NCBI GenBank assembly: GCA_021817915.1
Contig: JAKAFV010000004.1
Span: 1-12,164, forward strand
Reading direction: 5' to 3'
Source: a bacterium
Lineage (GTDB): Bacteria; Patescibacteriota; Minisyncoccia; UBA6257; UBA9933
DNA length: 12,164 nucleotides
A model generated the notes under the pieces. It had not been told where the DNA came from. It saw only the letters and a list, made by a program, of their open reading frames with translations, and ran no database searches. The translations under genes and the position numbers were made by a program. Shown piece by piece: positions 5,973-11,700 of this stretch. The first letter of the stretch is position 1, and each line of letters opens with the position of its first letter.

Positions 5973-7769
5973 ATGATTGAGAAATCTAAAAATAAAATAG
6001 AAAGCATTAGACATTCACTTTCGCATTTATTAGCGATGGCGGTCTTGGAAAAATTTCCCGAAGCCAAACTTGGAATAGGGCCAACTATTAAAAACGGTTT
6101 TTATTACGATTTTGCTTTGCCCGCCGGAGCTTTAGCGGAGGCGGGACTTAGCGATTTGGAGAAAAAAATCCGCGAATTTATAAAACAAGATTTGGAATTT
6201 AAAAAAGAATCTGCCACTTTCGCCGAAGCAAAAAAGCTTTTTAAAGACCAGCCGTATAAATTAGAACTCGCTAAAGAATTAAACAAAAACAAAGAAAAAA
6301 TTTCCATTTACAAAACTTCCCCGTCTAAACCAATTAACAAATTAACTAATCTCCAATTCACTGATTTGTGCGCCGGTCCGCACATTAAATCAACTAAAGA
6401 AATAAATCCGGACGCTTTCAGACTTACAAAGCTCGCGGGCGCTTATTGGCGTGGCGACGAAAAAAACAAAATGCTCACCCGCATTTACGGCGTGGCGTTT
6501 GAAACGGAAAAAGAGCTCAAAGATTATCTTGAAATGCTTGAAGTCGCCGAAAAATGCGACCATCGGGTTTTAGGTGAAAAACTTGATTTGTTTATGGTTG
6601 ATGAAGAAGTCGGCAAAGGGCTTCCGCTGTGGCTTCCAAACGGCTATTTTGTCCGCAGAAAACTTGAAAACTTTATGCATGAGCTTGAAGAGAAAAACGG
6701 CTACAAGCACGTGCTCACCCCTATTTTAGCCAAAGAAGATTTATATAAAAAATCCGGCCACTTGGCGCATTATAAAGACGACATGTACGCCCCAATTGAA
6801 ATTGAGAATGAAAAATATTACTTAAAACCGATGAATTGCCCGCACCACCATTCAATCTACAAAAGGAGCAAACGGAGCTACCGCGAACTCCCCTTGCGCC
6901 TTGCCGAGTTCGGGCACGTGCATCGCTTTGAACGCTCGGGCGTGCTTTCCGGGCTTCTCCGCGTCCGCGGATTTACCCAAAACGATTCGCACATCTACAC
7001 AGACGAAGCCAGTCTTGAAAACGAAATTATCAACGTTATCAAATTAACCCGGGAAGTTTATGAAACTTTTGGAATAAAAGATTACTGGTTCCGCTTGTCC
7101 TTGCCCGATTTTAAAAATAAAGAAAAATACGGCGACATTAAAAACAAAGAAATGTGGGAGCAAGGCTCGGCGATTCTTAAAAAAGCCCTTAAAGATTCAG
7201 GCCACGAATTTGTTGAAGCTGTCGGCGAAGCCACTTTCTACGGCCCGAAAATAGACGTCCAAACTAAAAATATTTACGGCAAAGAAGACACGCTTTCAAC
7301 CGCGCAAGTTGATTATTATTCCGCTTCCAGGTTCAATCTTTATTACGCCGACAAAGACAATACCGAAAAACCCATAATAATTGTCCATCGCGCCATAATG
7401 GGTTCTTTTGACAGATTCATGGCTTTCCTAATAGAGAAAACTTGCGGAAATTTTCCTTTGTGGCTCTCTCCTATTCAAGCCGTAATTCTGCCCATCAGCG
7501 AAAAGCAAAATGCTTACGCCGAAAAAATTCTCGGCGAATTAAAAGAGGAAAATATCAGAGTTGAAATTCCGGACGCAAGCGAAACTCTGGGCAAAAGAAT
7601 CCGCGAAGCCGAGCTCAAAAAAATCCCCTATATTCTGGTTGTCGGCGATAAAGAAATTGAAGCAAAATCAATTGCGGTCCGCCAACGCGGTAAGGGAGAC
7701 TTAGGACTGATGAAAACTGAAAAACTTATAGAGAAGCTTAAAAAAGAAATCTCCGAAAAAACTATTTAA
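5973..7769 (+). CDS. thrS: Threonine--tRNA ligase lacking the TGS domain
   Basis: Class II synthetase that charges tRNA-Thr and hydrolyses mischarged Ser-tRNA. At 598 residues it is shorter than E. coli ThrRS (642), because the N-terminal TGS domain is absent: the protein opens straight into the editing domain (HSLSH, H14/H18, and DLCAGPH, C133/H137), and an in-frame stop at 5946 rules out an earlier start. The catalytic core has motif 2 (LAEFGHVHRFERSG, LRVRGFTQNDSHIY) and motif 3 (VHRAIMGSFDRFMAFLIE). The zinc ligands are C289 (MNCPHH), H340 and H472, spaced like E. coli C334/H385/H511. The anticodon-binding domain is the last 100 or so residues (ILPISEKQ...). Two insertions with repeat-like DNA lie at residues about 50-58 and 120-128. 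There is no Shine-Dalgarno sequence. It lies 41 bp after dnaE and is probably co-transcribed. Confidence 0.97.
   Translation: MIEKSKNKIESIRHSLSHLLAMAVLEKFPEAKLGIGPTIKNGFYYDFALPAGALAEAGLSDLEKKIREFIKQDLEFKKESATFAEAKKLFKDQPYKLELAKELNKNKEKISIYKTSPSKPINKLTNLQFTDLCAGPHIKSTKEINPDAFRLTKLAGAYWRGDEKNKMLTRIYGVAFETEKELKDYLEMLEVAEKCDHRVLGEKLDLFMVDEEVGKGLPLWLPNGYFVRRKLENFMHELEEKNGYKHVLTPILAKEDLYKKSGHLAHYKDDMYAPIEIENEKYYLKPMNCPHHHSIYKRSKRSYRELPLRLAEFGHVHRFERSGVLSGLLRVRGFTQNDSHIYTDEASLENEIINVIKLTREVYETFGIKDYWFRLSLPDFKNKEKYGDIKNKEMWEQGSAILKKALKDSGHEFVEAVGEATFYGPKIDVQTKNIYGKEDTLSTAQVDYYSASRFNLYYADKDNTEKPIIIVHRAIMGSFDRFMAFLIEKTCGNFPLWLSPIQAVILPISEKQNAYAEKILGELKEENIRVEIPDASETLGKRIREAELKKIPYILVVGDKEIEAKSIAVRQRGKGDLGLMKTEKLIEKLKKEISEKTI
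6120..6145 (+). repeat. Palindromic insert inside thrS
   Basis: CCCGCC (6120-6125) and GGCGGG (6140-6145) are perfect inverted arms, with an inner GC-TTTA-GC stem. They encode residues 50-58 (PAGALAEAG) in a loop between FYYDFAL and the helix LSDLEKKI, where most ThrRS proteins have a short variable linker. The alanine/glycine-rich stretch is out of character with the lysine-rich surroundings. Confidence 0.55.
6330..6357 (+). repeat. A/T-rich degenerate repeat inside thrS
   Basis: The stretch has adjoining units AATTAAC and AAATTAAC followed by TAATCTCC and AATTC, the same style as the thrS leader and rplK spacer repeats. It encodes PINKLTNLQF (residues 120-129) directly before the conserved DLCAGPH editing motif. 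ThrRS proteins normally go from a short ISIY-like strand straight to FxDLC, so about a dozen residues are inserted. Confidence 0.5.
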
Positions 7770-7811
7770 TTTTCTTAAATATTCTCTTATCTAAAATCCA
7801 AATTCCCCCCG

Positions 7812-7850
7812 ATATGTGCTCTAACGCGTTAGAGCACATATTTTTATTCT
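7812..7850 (+). terminator. 30-bp perfect palindrome with T-rich tail after thrS
   Basis: Positions 7812-7841 are a perfect self-complementary palindrome (core TCTAACGCGTTAGA) followed by TTTTATTC. It lies 43 nt past the thrS stop and would terminate the dnaE-thrS transcript on the plus strand. The lack of any unpaired loop base in the DNA is unusual for a terminator. Confidence 0.7.
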
Positions 7851-7867
7851 CTTTAAATAATTTACTC

Positions 7868-7942
7868 AAAAAAATAAGCCCTTTGAATAGGCTTTTAAAA
7901 ATAAAGGATGGTGGAGCATCCCTTTGAACGAATGCTCCACCA
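7868..7942 (-). terminator. Tandem terminators of the 50-residue gene
   Basis: On the minus strand an 11-bp stem (7932-7942 with 7909-7919, 12-nt loop) is followed by TCCTTTATTTTT. A second stem (7890-7894 with 7876-7880) is followed by a run of seven T (7874-7868). They begin about 30 bp after the TAG of the small gene. Confidence 0.75.
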
Positions 7943-7971
7943 AACTCTGGAACCGTTTCGGCCGATGATCT

Positions 7972-8124
7972 CTAGACCCTGAGAAGGATCGTCGTTGCCG
8001 TCATCGCCGTGTGCGCCGCCGTCAGGTTGGCCTTCGTGGATGCTGTCGCCGCCTGAGCTGCCGTCTTCTTCAGGTTGTCACTCACCAGAACCAATGCCGC
8101 TTGAATATAAAACCCCTTTTCCAT
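7972..8124 (-). CDS. Small hypothetical protein, 50 residues
   Basis: I do not recognise a family. ATG (8122-8124) is preceded by AGGAGGT (8130-8136) with a 5-nt gap, the frame ends at TAG (7972-7974), and tandem terminators follow 30 bp later, so all the parts of a gene are present. The product begins MEKGFYIQAALVLVSDNLKK and continues as an Ala/Thr-rich, probably helical stretch (TAAQAATASTKANLTAAHTA) ending in TILLRV. It has no cysteine or tryptophan and no clear signal peptide; the hydrophobic stretch IQAALVLV is too short to be a sure membrane span. The coding strand is rich in GCG, CTG and ACG codons, more GC-rich than the flanking housekeeping genes. Its leader contains two strong hairpins. 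It could be a small structural or membrane-associated peptide; the function is unknown. Confidence 0.68.
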   Translation of the reverse strand: MEKGFYIQAALVLVSDNLKKTAAQAATASTKANLTAAHTAMTATTILLRV

Positions 8125-8215
8125 AAAGCACCTCCTGATTCCCGGTAAATGGCCGAATCCTGTCGGCCGACCAAACCAGCTGGCACCAATTGCCGAGCTG
8201 GAAAAAACCCATAGA
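8125..8215 (-). promoter_or_regulatory. Structured leader of the 50-residue gene
   Basis: Just upstream of the AGGAGGT site the minus-strand transcript can form two hairpins: GGCCGA/TCGGCC (about 8152-8172), and CCAGCT plus GGCA paired with TGCC plus AGCTGG (about 8176-8203, with one bulged C). No recognised riboswitch consensus is visible, and I found no convincing promoter upstream of it. Confidence 0.4.
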
Positions 8216-8290
8216 GATTGAAACGATCTAATTTCAGATTACCAAAACTTCAAACTTATTACAATATTTAAATGTGAATAACTTACTCCG

Positions 8291-8420
8291 CAAATTGTTC
8301 TCAAAAACACGCTATCAAATTTCCCACCGTGAAATTTGCGCTCGCTCTCGGCCTCGCTCTCTCACTTGTTAGCTCGAACCATGGCCGCTCGGCCTGCGAG
8401 ACGGTTTTCTCAAACAATTT
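8291..8420. repeat. Structured, repeat-like non-coding segment
   Basis: The segment is bounded by AAATTGTT (near 8292) and AACAATTT (8413-8420), which are inverted copies. Inside are an 8-bp hairpin CAAATTTC/GAAATTTG (8316-8338), a 12-bp tandem carrying CTCGCTCTC twice (8341-8361), and GGCCG-CT-CGGCC (8383-8394). No reading frame with a ribosome site is seen. It has the look of a small repeated element, but other copies would have to be found to prove it. Confidence 0.4.
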
Positions 8421-8449
8421 TCTCCGTTTTAGAAAAACTGCTTATCTAA

Positions 8450-8737
8450 CAAAAAAACTCCGCTAAGCGAAGTAAAAATTGGAGTGGAGGCATTCCATCA
8501 AAGACGAAATGCCTCCGTGGGTAAGGGGGTCCGCGATGTTCATCGCCAGAGATATCAGCTGCCGCAGCCGATATGCGTCGCACTGTTAAGCGCGCCTGGC
8601 CAGAATTCCCGTGTTTATGAAAAACCGACGGTTTCCGCGAAAACAAACATCTGCTCAATTGTCAAAATCCTCCTTTCCTAAATTATGCTAGTCAAACGAC
8701 CAGCGTTGCTAACTAAATATTCTGTTCTAAACGAACT
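8450..8737 (-). other. Unassigned short transcription unit (small RNA or degraded small gene)
   Basis: The promoter at 8744-8772 would start a minus-strand transcript near 8737. AGGAGG sits at 8669-8674 and terminator hairpins at 8451-8516, giving an RNA of roughly 290 nt. No frame fits well. TTG at 8663-8665 is only 3 nt from the AGGAGG and gives 16 codons. TTG at 8656-8658 opens 70 codons but runs through both terminator hairpins. A third frame shows protein-like pieces (FFINTGILARRA, stop, then QLISLAMNIADPLTHGG), as if a small gene had been broken by indels. Either a non-coding RNA or a pseudogene fits. The layout copies that of the 50-residue gene next to it. Confidence 0.45.
8451..8516 (-). 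terminator. Tandem hairpins with a T7 tail ending the unassigned unit
   Basis: On the minus strand a 9-bp stem GGAGGCATT/AATGCCTCC (8508-8516 with 8486-8494) is followed by CTTCGC-TTA-GCGGAG (8472-8458), whose one wobble pair forms only in the minus transcript, and then seven T (8457-8451). This is a strong intrinsic terminator for transcription coming from 8737. Confidence 0.75.
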
Positions 8738-8743
8738 GATATT

Positions 8744-8772
8744 ATTATAAACCAAATCCCGGCTAATTTCAA
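8744..8772 (-). promoter_or_regulatory. Near-consensus promoter of the unassigned unit
   Basis: On the minus strand TTGAAA (8767-8772) and a perfect TATAAT (8744-8749) are separated by exactly 17 nt. This is one of the two best promoter matches in the window. It faces away from miaA, whose own -10 box lies 15 bp beyond the -35 hexamer. Confidence 0.7.
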
Positions 8773-8786
8773 TATCCTAAAAAGTG

Positions 8787-8792
8787 TATAAT
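8787..8792 (+). promoter_or_regulatory. -10 box of miaA, close to the start codon
   Basis: TATAAT lies 9 nt before the ATG of miaA, so the mRNA would begin about 3 nt before the start codon. The -35 region is weak (TAATTT at 17 nt). There is no Shine-Dalgarno sequence. The arrangement matches that of dnaE. Confidence 0.45.
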
Positions 8793-8801
8793 ATAATAAC
8801 A

Positions 8802-9755
8802 ATGGCTAATAACCAGTCAAAATCAAAAATTATCGTTATTTTAGGCCCCACAGCCTCGGGAAAATCAGACTTGGCGGTAAAAATAGCCCGAAAATTCAAC
8901 GGGGAAATTATTTCCGCCGATTCCCGACAGATTTATCGCGGCATGGATATCGGAACAGGCAAGGTGCCAAAAGATAAAAAAACTCCTAAATCTTACATCT
9001 TAAATCTTAAACCTTATTTCTATAAAAGTGTCCCCCACCACCTCTTAGACGCCGCTTCCCCAAAATCAACTTTCACCGTTTCTCAATACCAAAAACTTGC
9101 GGGAAAAGCCATCAGGGAAATTTTGAAAAAAAATAAAGTCCCGATAATCTGCGGCGGTACGGGTTTTTACATAGACGCGCTTATTTACGACTATAAACTA
9201 CCCGAAGTTCCGCCCAACCCAAAATTAAGAAGAGAACTTGAAAAAAAATCGGCTAATGAACTTTTCAAACAGCTCAAAAAGCTTGACCCCGCCAGGGCAA
9301 AAAACATAGACCAATTTAACAAGCGCAGATTAATAAGAGCGCTAGAAATCGTCCTAACCACTAAAAAGCCCGTCCCAATTTTGTCTGCTTCCCTACAGGG
9401 AAGCAAAAAAGAATACGATGTTTTATTTATTGGCATTAAAAAACCGCAAGAAGAATTAAAAAAATTAATTTCCAAACGGCTGGAAAAACGTCTTAAACAA
9501 GGCATGCTTAAAGAAGTAAAAAATCTCCACAGGCAAGGCGTTTCGTGGAAAAAACTGGAGAGTTTCGGTTTGGAATACCGCTGGCTCGCCAGATATTTAC
9601 AAAACAAAATTAGTTATGCTGAAATGATTCCCCTTCTCCAAAAAGACATAGAGCACTATGCCAAGCGCCAAATGACGTGGTTCAAACGAAATAAAAATAT
9701 TAATTGGATTGAAAACTACAAACAAGCGGAAAAATTAACCGATAATTTCTTTTAA
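8802..9755 (+). CDS. miaA: tRNA dimethylallyltransferase
   Basis: MiaA adds a dimethylallyl group to A37 of tRNAs that read codons starting with U. The 317 residues include the Walker A loop GPTASGKS (15-22), SADSRQIYRGMDIGTGK (38-54), PHHLLD (78-83), CGGTGFYIDALIYD, RRLIRALEI and the C-terminal YAKRQMTWFKR. ATG 8802 is chosen over an in-frame GTG at 8784 because that GTG overlaps the -10 box. Residues about 55-76, between TGK and VPHHLLD, are a longer insertion than in E. coli MiaA and are encoded by a heptamer tandem repeat. ASLQGS (196-201) is encoded by a perfect palindrome. The last 21 bp overlap the end of gatB on the other strand. No Shine-Dalgarno sequence is present. The family call is secure. 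Confidence 0.96.
   Translation: MANNQSKSKIIVILGPTASGKSDLAVKIARKFNGEIISADSRQIYRGMDIGTGKVPKDKKTPKSYILNLKPYFYKSVPHHLLDAASPKSTFTVSQYQKLAGKAIREILKKNKVPIICGGTGFYIDALIYDYKLPEVPPNPKLRRELEKKSANELFKQLKKLDPARAKNIDQFNKRRLIRALEIVLTTKKPVPILSASLQGSKKEYDVLFIGIKKPQEELKKLISKRLEKRLKQGMLKEVKNLHRQGVSWKKLESFGLEYRWLARYLQNKISYAEMIPLLQKDIEHYAKRQMTWFKRNKNINWIENYKQAEKLTDNFF
8989..9016 (+). repeat. Four 7-bp tandem repeats inside miaA
   Basis: AATCTTA, CATCTTA, AATCTTA and AACCTTA follow one another without a gap. They encode residues 63-72 (KSYILNLKPY) in the variable loop before VPHHLLD. Being 28 bp long, the array is not a multiple of three, yet the frame is intact. Confidence 0.7.
9387..9404 (+). repeat. 18-bp palindrome inside miaA
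   Basis: GCTTCCCT and AGGGAAGC are perfect inverted arms around AC. They occupy exactly six codons (ASLQGS, residues 196-201) in a variable linker between KKPVPIL and KKEYDVLFIGI. On the plus strand it is followed by six A, so it is not a terminator in the direction of miaA. Confidence 0.6.
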
Positions 9756-11150
9756 GATTTTTTTAAGCGCTTCAGGATTCCCCTTGCCCTTAAGCTTCGC
9801 CATTGCCTGGCCGATTAAGAATTGCAAAGCCGTTTCTTTGCCTTTTTTATAATTTTCCACAGCTTCGGAGTTTTCTTTAATAATTTCTTCAAGCGCGGGC
9901 TTTAATTCGTCGTTGCCCGAAATCTGCCTTAATCCGCCTTTTTCAATGATTTTATTCGGGTCCAAACCGGTTAAAGACATCTCTTTTAGAATATCTTTTG
10001 CCATACGGCTGGATAAATCGCCTTTCGCGATTAAAATAATCAAATCGGCAAAATTTTCAGGCGTAATTTTCAATTCATTAAATGCTATTTTTTGCTCAAT
10101 CATCAAACCCCTTAAATCGCTGGTTAAATAATTAAAGAATAATTTTATATTTTTTCCTCCGTCTTCGGCCTCGGATTCCGAAACCGATTCCTCAAAAAAT
10201 TTCGCCATTTCGCGGTCTTCAATTAAAGCTTCGGCCTGGACTTCCGAAAGCCCGTATTCCCGCGTAAATCTTTTTCTTTTCTCCACAGGCAATTCAGGGA
10301 TTTCCATTTTTAAAGCTTCCAAGTCGAATTCTTTTAAATCCATCGGCGGTAAATCCGGCTCAGGGAAATATCTATAATCATGAGACTCTTCTTTCAAACG
10401 CTGGGAAACAGTACGCTTTTTTACTTCGTCCCAGCCCCGCGTTTCCTGGACTATTTTCTCGCCTTTTTCTAAAAGCTCCGACTGCCTTTCAATTTCGTAT
10501 TTAACCGCGTCGCCCACCACCCTGAAAGAATTAAGGTTTTTAATTTCAACCTTAGTTCCCCTTTCGCCGTTTTTAGCAATAGATATATTTACCTCAACCC
10601 GCATTTGACCTTTTTCCATATCTGCGTTTGAAATTTCCAAGTGCCGTAAAATAAGCTGGAGCTCTTTGGCAAATTTGACCGCCTCTTCCCCGCTTTTGAT
10701 GTCAGGTTCCGTGACAAGCTCCATTAAGGGCACGCTGGCGCGGTTAAAATCAACCAATGAATAATCATTATCCGTCGAGTGCGCCAATCGCGCCGTATCT
10801 TCTTCTAAATGAACCCTAGTAATCCGCACGCCATTTAACTCCCCGCCCATAACAAGCGGTTTATCAAACTGCGAAATCTGATAACCCTTTGGCAAATCTG
10901 GATAAAAGTAATTTTTGCGGTCAAATTTTGACGTCTCGGGAAGCTTGCCGTTTAAAGCCATTCCAAGTTTTAAAACCGCTTCAACCGCTTTTTTGTTGAT
11001 TGTCGGGAGCGCGCCCGGGTGCCCCATGCAAACAGGGCAAATATTAACGTTTGGATGCTTTTCTTCGGGGTCGTTTAAACACCCGCAAAACATTTTTGTT
11101 TTGGTTTTTAATTCTGTGTGTATTTCTAGACCTATTGTTGGTTTATACAT
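9735..11150 (-). CDS. gatB: Aspartyl/glutamyl-tRNA(Asn/Gln) amidotransferase subunit B
   Basis: GatB is the tRNA-binding and kinase-like subunit of GatCAB, which converts Glu-tRNA-Gln and Asp-tRNA-Asn to Gln-tRNA-Gln and Asn-tRNA-Asn. The 471 residues include IGLEIHTELKTKTKMFCGC, the second cysteine pair NICPVCMGHPGALPTIN, YFYPDLPKGYQISQ, VHLEEDTARLAHS, VDFNRASVPLMELVTEPD, VEIKNLNSFRVVGDAVKYEIE and SHDYRYFPEPDLPP, then the helical and YqeY-like tail domain. ATG 11150 is preferred over the TTG one codon earlier. TATAAA ends 4 nt before the ATG, again suggesting a leaderless message. gatA and gatC are not next to it. An extra acidic stretch (SESEAEDGGKN) lies after FFEESV. Its 3' end overlaps miaA. 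Two terminators isolate it from rplK. Confidence 0.97.
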   Translation of the reverse strand: MYKPTIGLEIHTELKTKTKMFCGCLNDPEEKHPNVNICPVCMGHPGALPTINKKAVEAVLKLGMALNGKLPETSKFDRKNYFYPDLPKGYQISQFDKPLVMGGELNGVRITRVHLEEDTARLAHSTDNDYSLVDFNRASVPLMELVTEPDIKSGEEAVKFAKELQLILRHLEISNADMEKGQMRVEVNISIAKNGERGTKVEIKNLNSFRVVGDAVKYEIERQSELLEKGEKIVQETRGWDEVKKRTVSQRLKEESHDYRYFPEPDLPPMDLKEFDLEALKMEIPELPVEKRKRFTREYGLSEVQAEALIEDREMAKFFEESVSESEAEDGGKNIKLFFNYLTSDLRGLMIEQKIAFNELKITPENFADLIILIAKGDLSSRMAKDILKEMSLTGLDPNKIIEKGGLRQISGNDELKPALEEIIKENSEAVENYKKGKETALQFLIGQAMAKLKGKGNPEALKKILKEIIG

Positions 11151-11165
11151 CAATTTTATAGTAGC

Positions 11166-11193
11166 AAAAAGGGGCGACAGATGCCACCCCTTT
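11166..11193 (-). terminator. Second terminator downstream of rplK
   Basis: The arms 11183-11193 and 11168-11178 form an 11-bp stem with a 4-nt loop in the minus transcript. Two of the pairs are G-U and exist only in that direction. The stem is followed by a T-run (TTTTT, 11170-11166, partly in the stem). It lies within 20 bp of the gatB start. Confidence 0.75.
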
Positions 11194-11213
11194 CAACAAA
11201 ATCCAACCGCAAA

Positions 11214-11248
11214 CAAAAAAGCAAGGATAAGAAATCCTTGCTTTTTTA
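11214..11248 (-). terminator. First terminator downstream of rplK
   Basis: GCAAGGAT (11221-11228) and ATCCTTGC (11234-11241) form a perfect 8-bp stem with a 5-nt loop, flanked by six A and six T. It is a textbook intrinsic terminator that could work in both directions; on the minus strand it ends the nusG-rplK transcript. Confidence 0.88.
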
Positions 11249-11283
11249 AACCAATTTCCCAATTCTCAAATTATCTAATTAAC
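11249..11283 (-). repeat. A/T-rich repeat overlapping the rplK stop codon
   Basis: Degenerate AATT units fill the gap between the terminator and rplK. On the minus strand GTTAATTAGATAATT (11283-11269) is identical to 5944-5958 in the thrS leader, and it supplies the last two sense codons and the TAG stop of rplK. Confidence 0.6.
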
Positions 11284-11700
11284 TACGTCTATTCCCATTG
11301 AACGCGCCGTTCCTTCAATAATTTTCATTGCCGCTTCAACATCATTCGCATTCAAGTCTGCCATTTTCTTCTCGGCGATTTCGCGCACTTGAGCCCTGGT
11401 TACCGAACCGACTTTTTTCTTCAACGGGTCTGCCGCTCCTTTTTCTACCCCTGCTGCCTTGCGGAGCAAATCCGAAGCTGGCGGAGTTTTAAGTTTAAAG
11501 TCAAAACTTCTGTCTTCGTAAATGGTAATTTCCGCCGGAATAATCGCGCCAGCCATATCTTTCGTCGCCTCGTTAAACTGTTGGCAAAACTGACCGATGT
11601 TTATGCCTTGCGGTCCCAAAGCCGTCCCGATGGGCGGAGCCGGAGTCGCGGCGCCAGCCGCAATTTGTATTATTAATGTTTTTTTAATTGGTTTAGCCAT
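11275..11700 (-). CDS. rplK: 50S ribosomal protein L11
   Basis: L11 binds the GTPase-associated region of 23S rRNA and helps elongation factors act. At 141 residues it has the normal length. It begins [20 protein letters not shown], with the [23 protein letters not shown] signature, then [20 protein letters not shown] and the C-terminal RNA-binding domain ending [15 protein letters not shown]. The start is the ATG at 11698-11700; there is no Shine-Dalgarno sequence. It follows nusG in the usual order, 101 bp away, but rplA, which nearly always comes next in bacteria, is missing: two terminators and gatB follow. The final codons and stop lie in an A/T-rich repeat. Confidence 0.98.
   Translation of the reverse strand: MAKPIKKTLIIQIAAGAATPAPPIGTALGPQGINIGQFCQQFNEATKDMAGAIIPAEITIYEDRSFDFKLKTPPASDLLRKAAGVEKGAADPLKKKVGSVTRAQVREIAEKKMADLNANDVEAAMKIIEGTARSMGIDVVN

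Noticed and set aside
8273..8281. DnaA-box-like TTATTCACA on the minus strand (replication origin)
   Set aside because: Only one clear match in the spacer, with no cluster of boxes and no dnaA or dnaN nearby.
8372..8380. GGTTCGAGC on the minus strand as the T-arm of a tRNA
   Set aside because: The flanking bases do not pair as a T-stem, and no acceptor or anticodon arms can be formed around it.
8446..8658. 70-codon frame with TTG start on the minus strand
   Set aside because: It runs through both terminator hairpins, its TTG is 10 nt from the AGGAGG, and its composition is not convincing; kept only as an alternative reading of the unassigned unit.
8484..8681. 65-codon frame on the plus strand in the same region
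   Set aside because: It has no ribosome site and lies antisense to a unit with clear promoter and terminator signals.
9387..9410. miaA palindrome as an intrinsic terminator
   Set aside because: On the plus strand it is followed by A, not T; on the minus strand the T-run comes before it, not after.
10164..10187. Cluster of TTCGG/CCGAA motifs in gatB as a coding copy of the nusA leader repeat
   Set aside because: Too short and irregular; it encodes an acidic Ser/Glu linker in which such codons are expected by chance.
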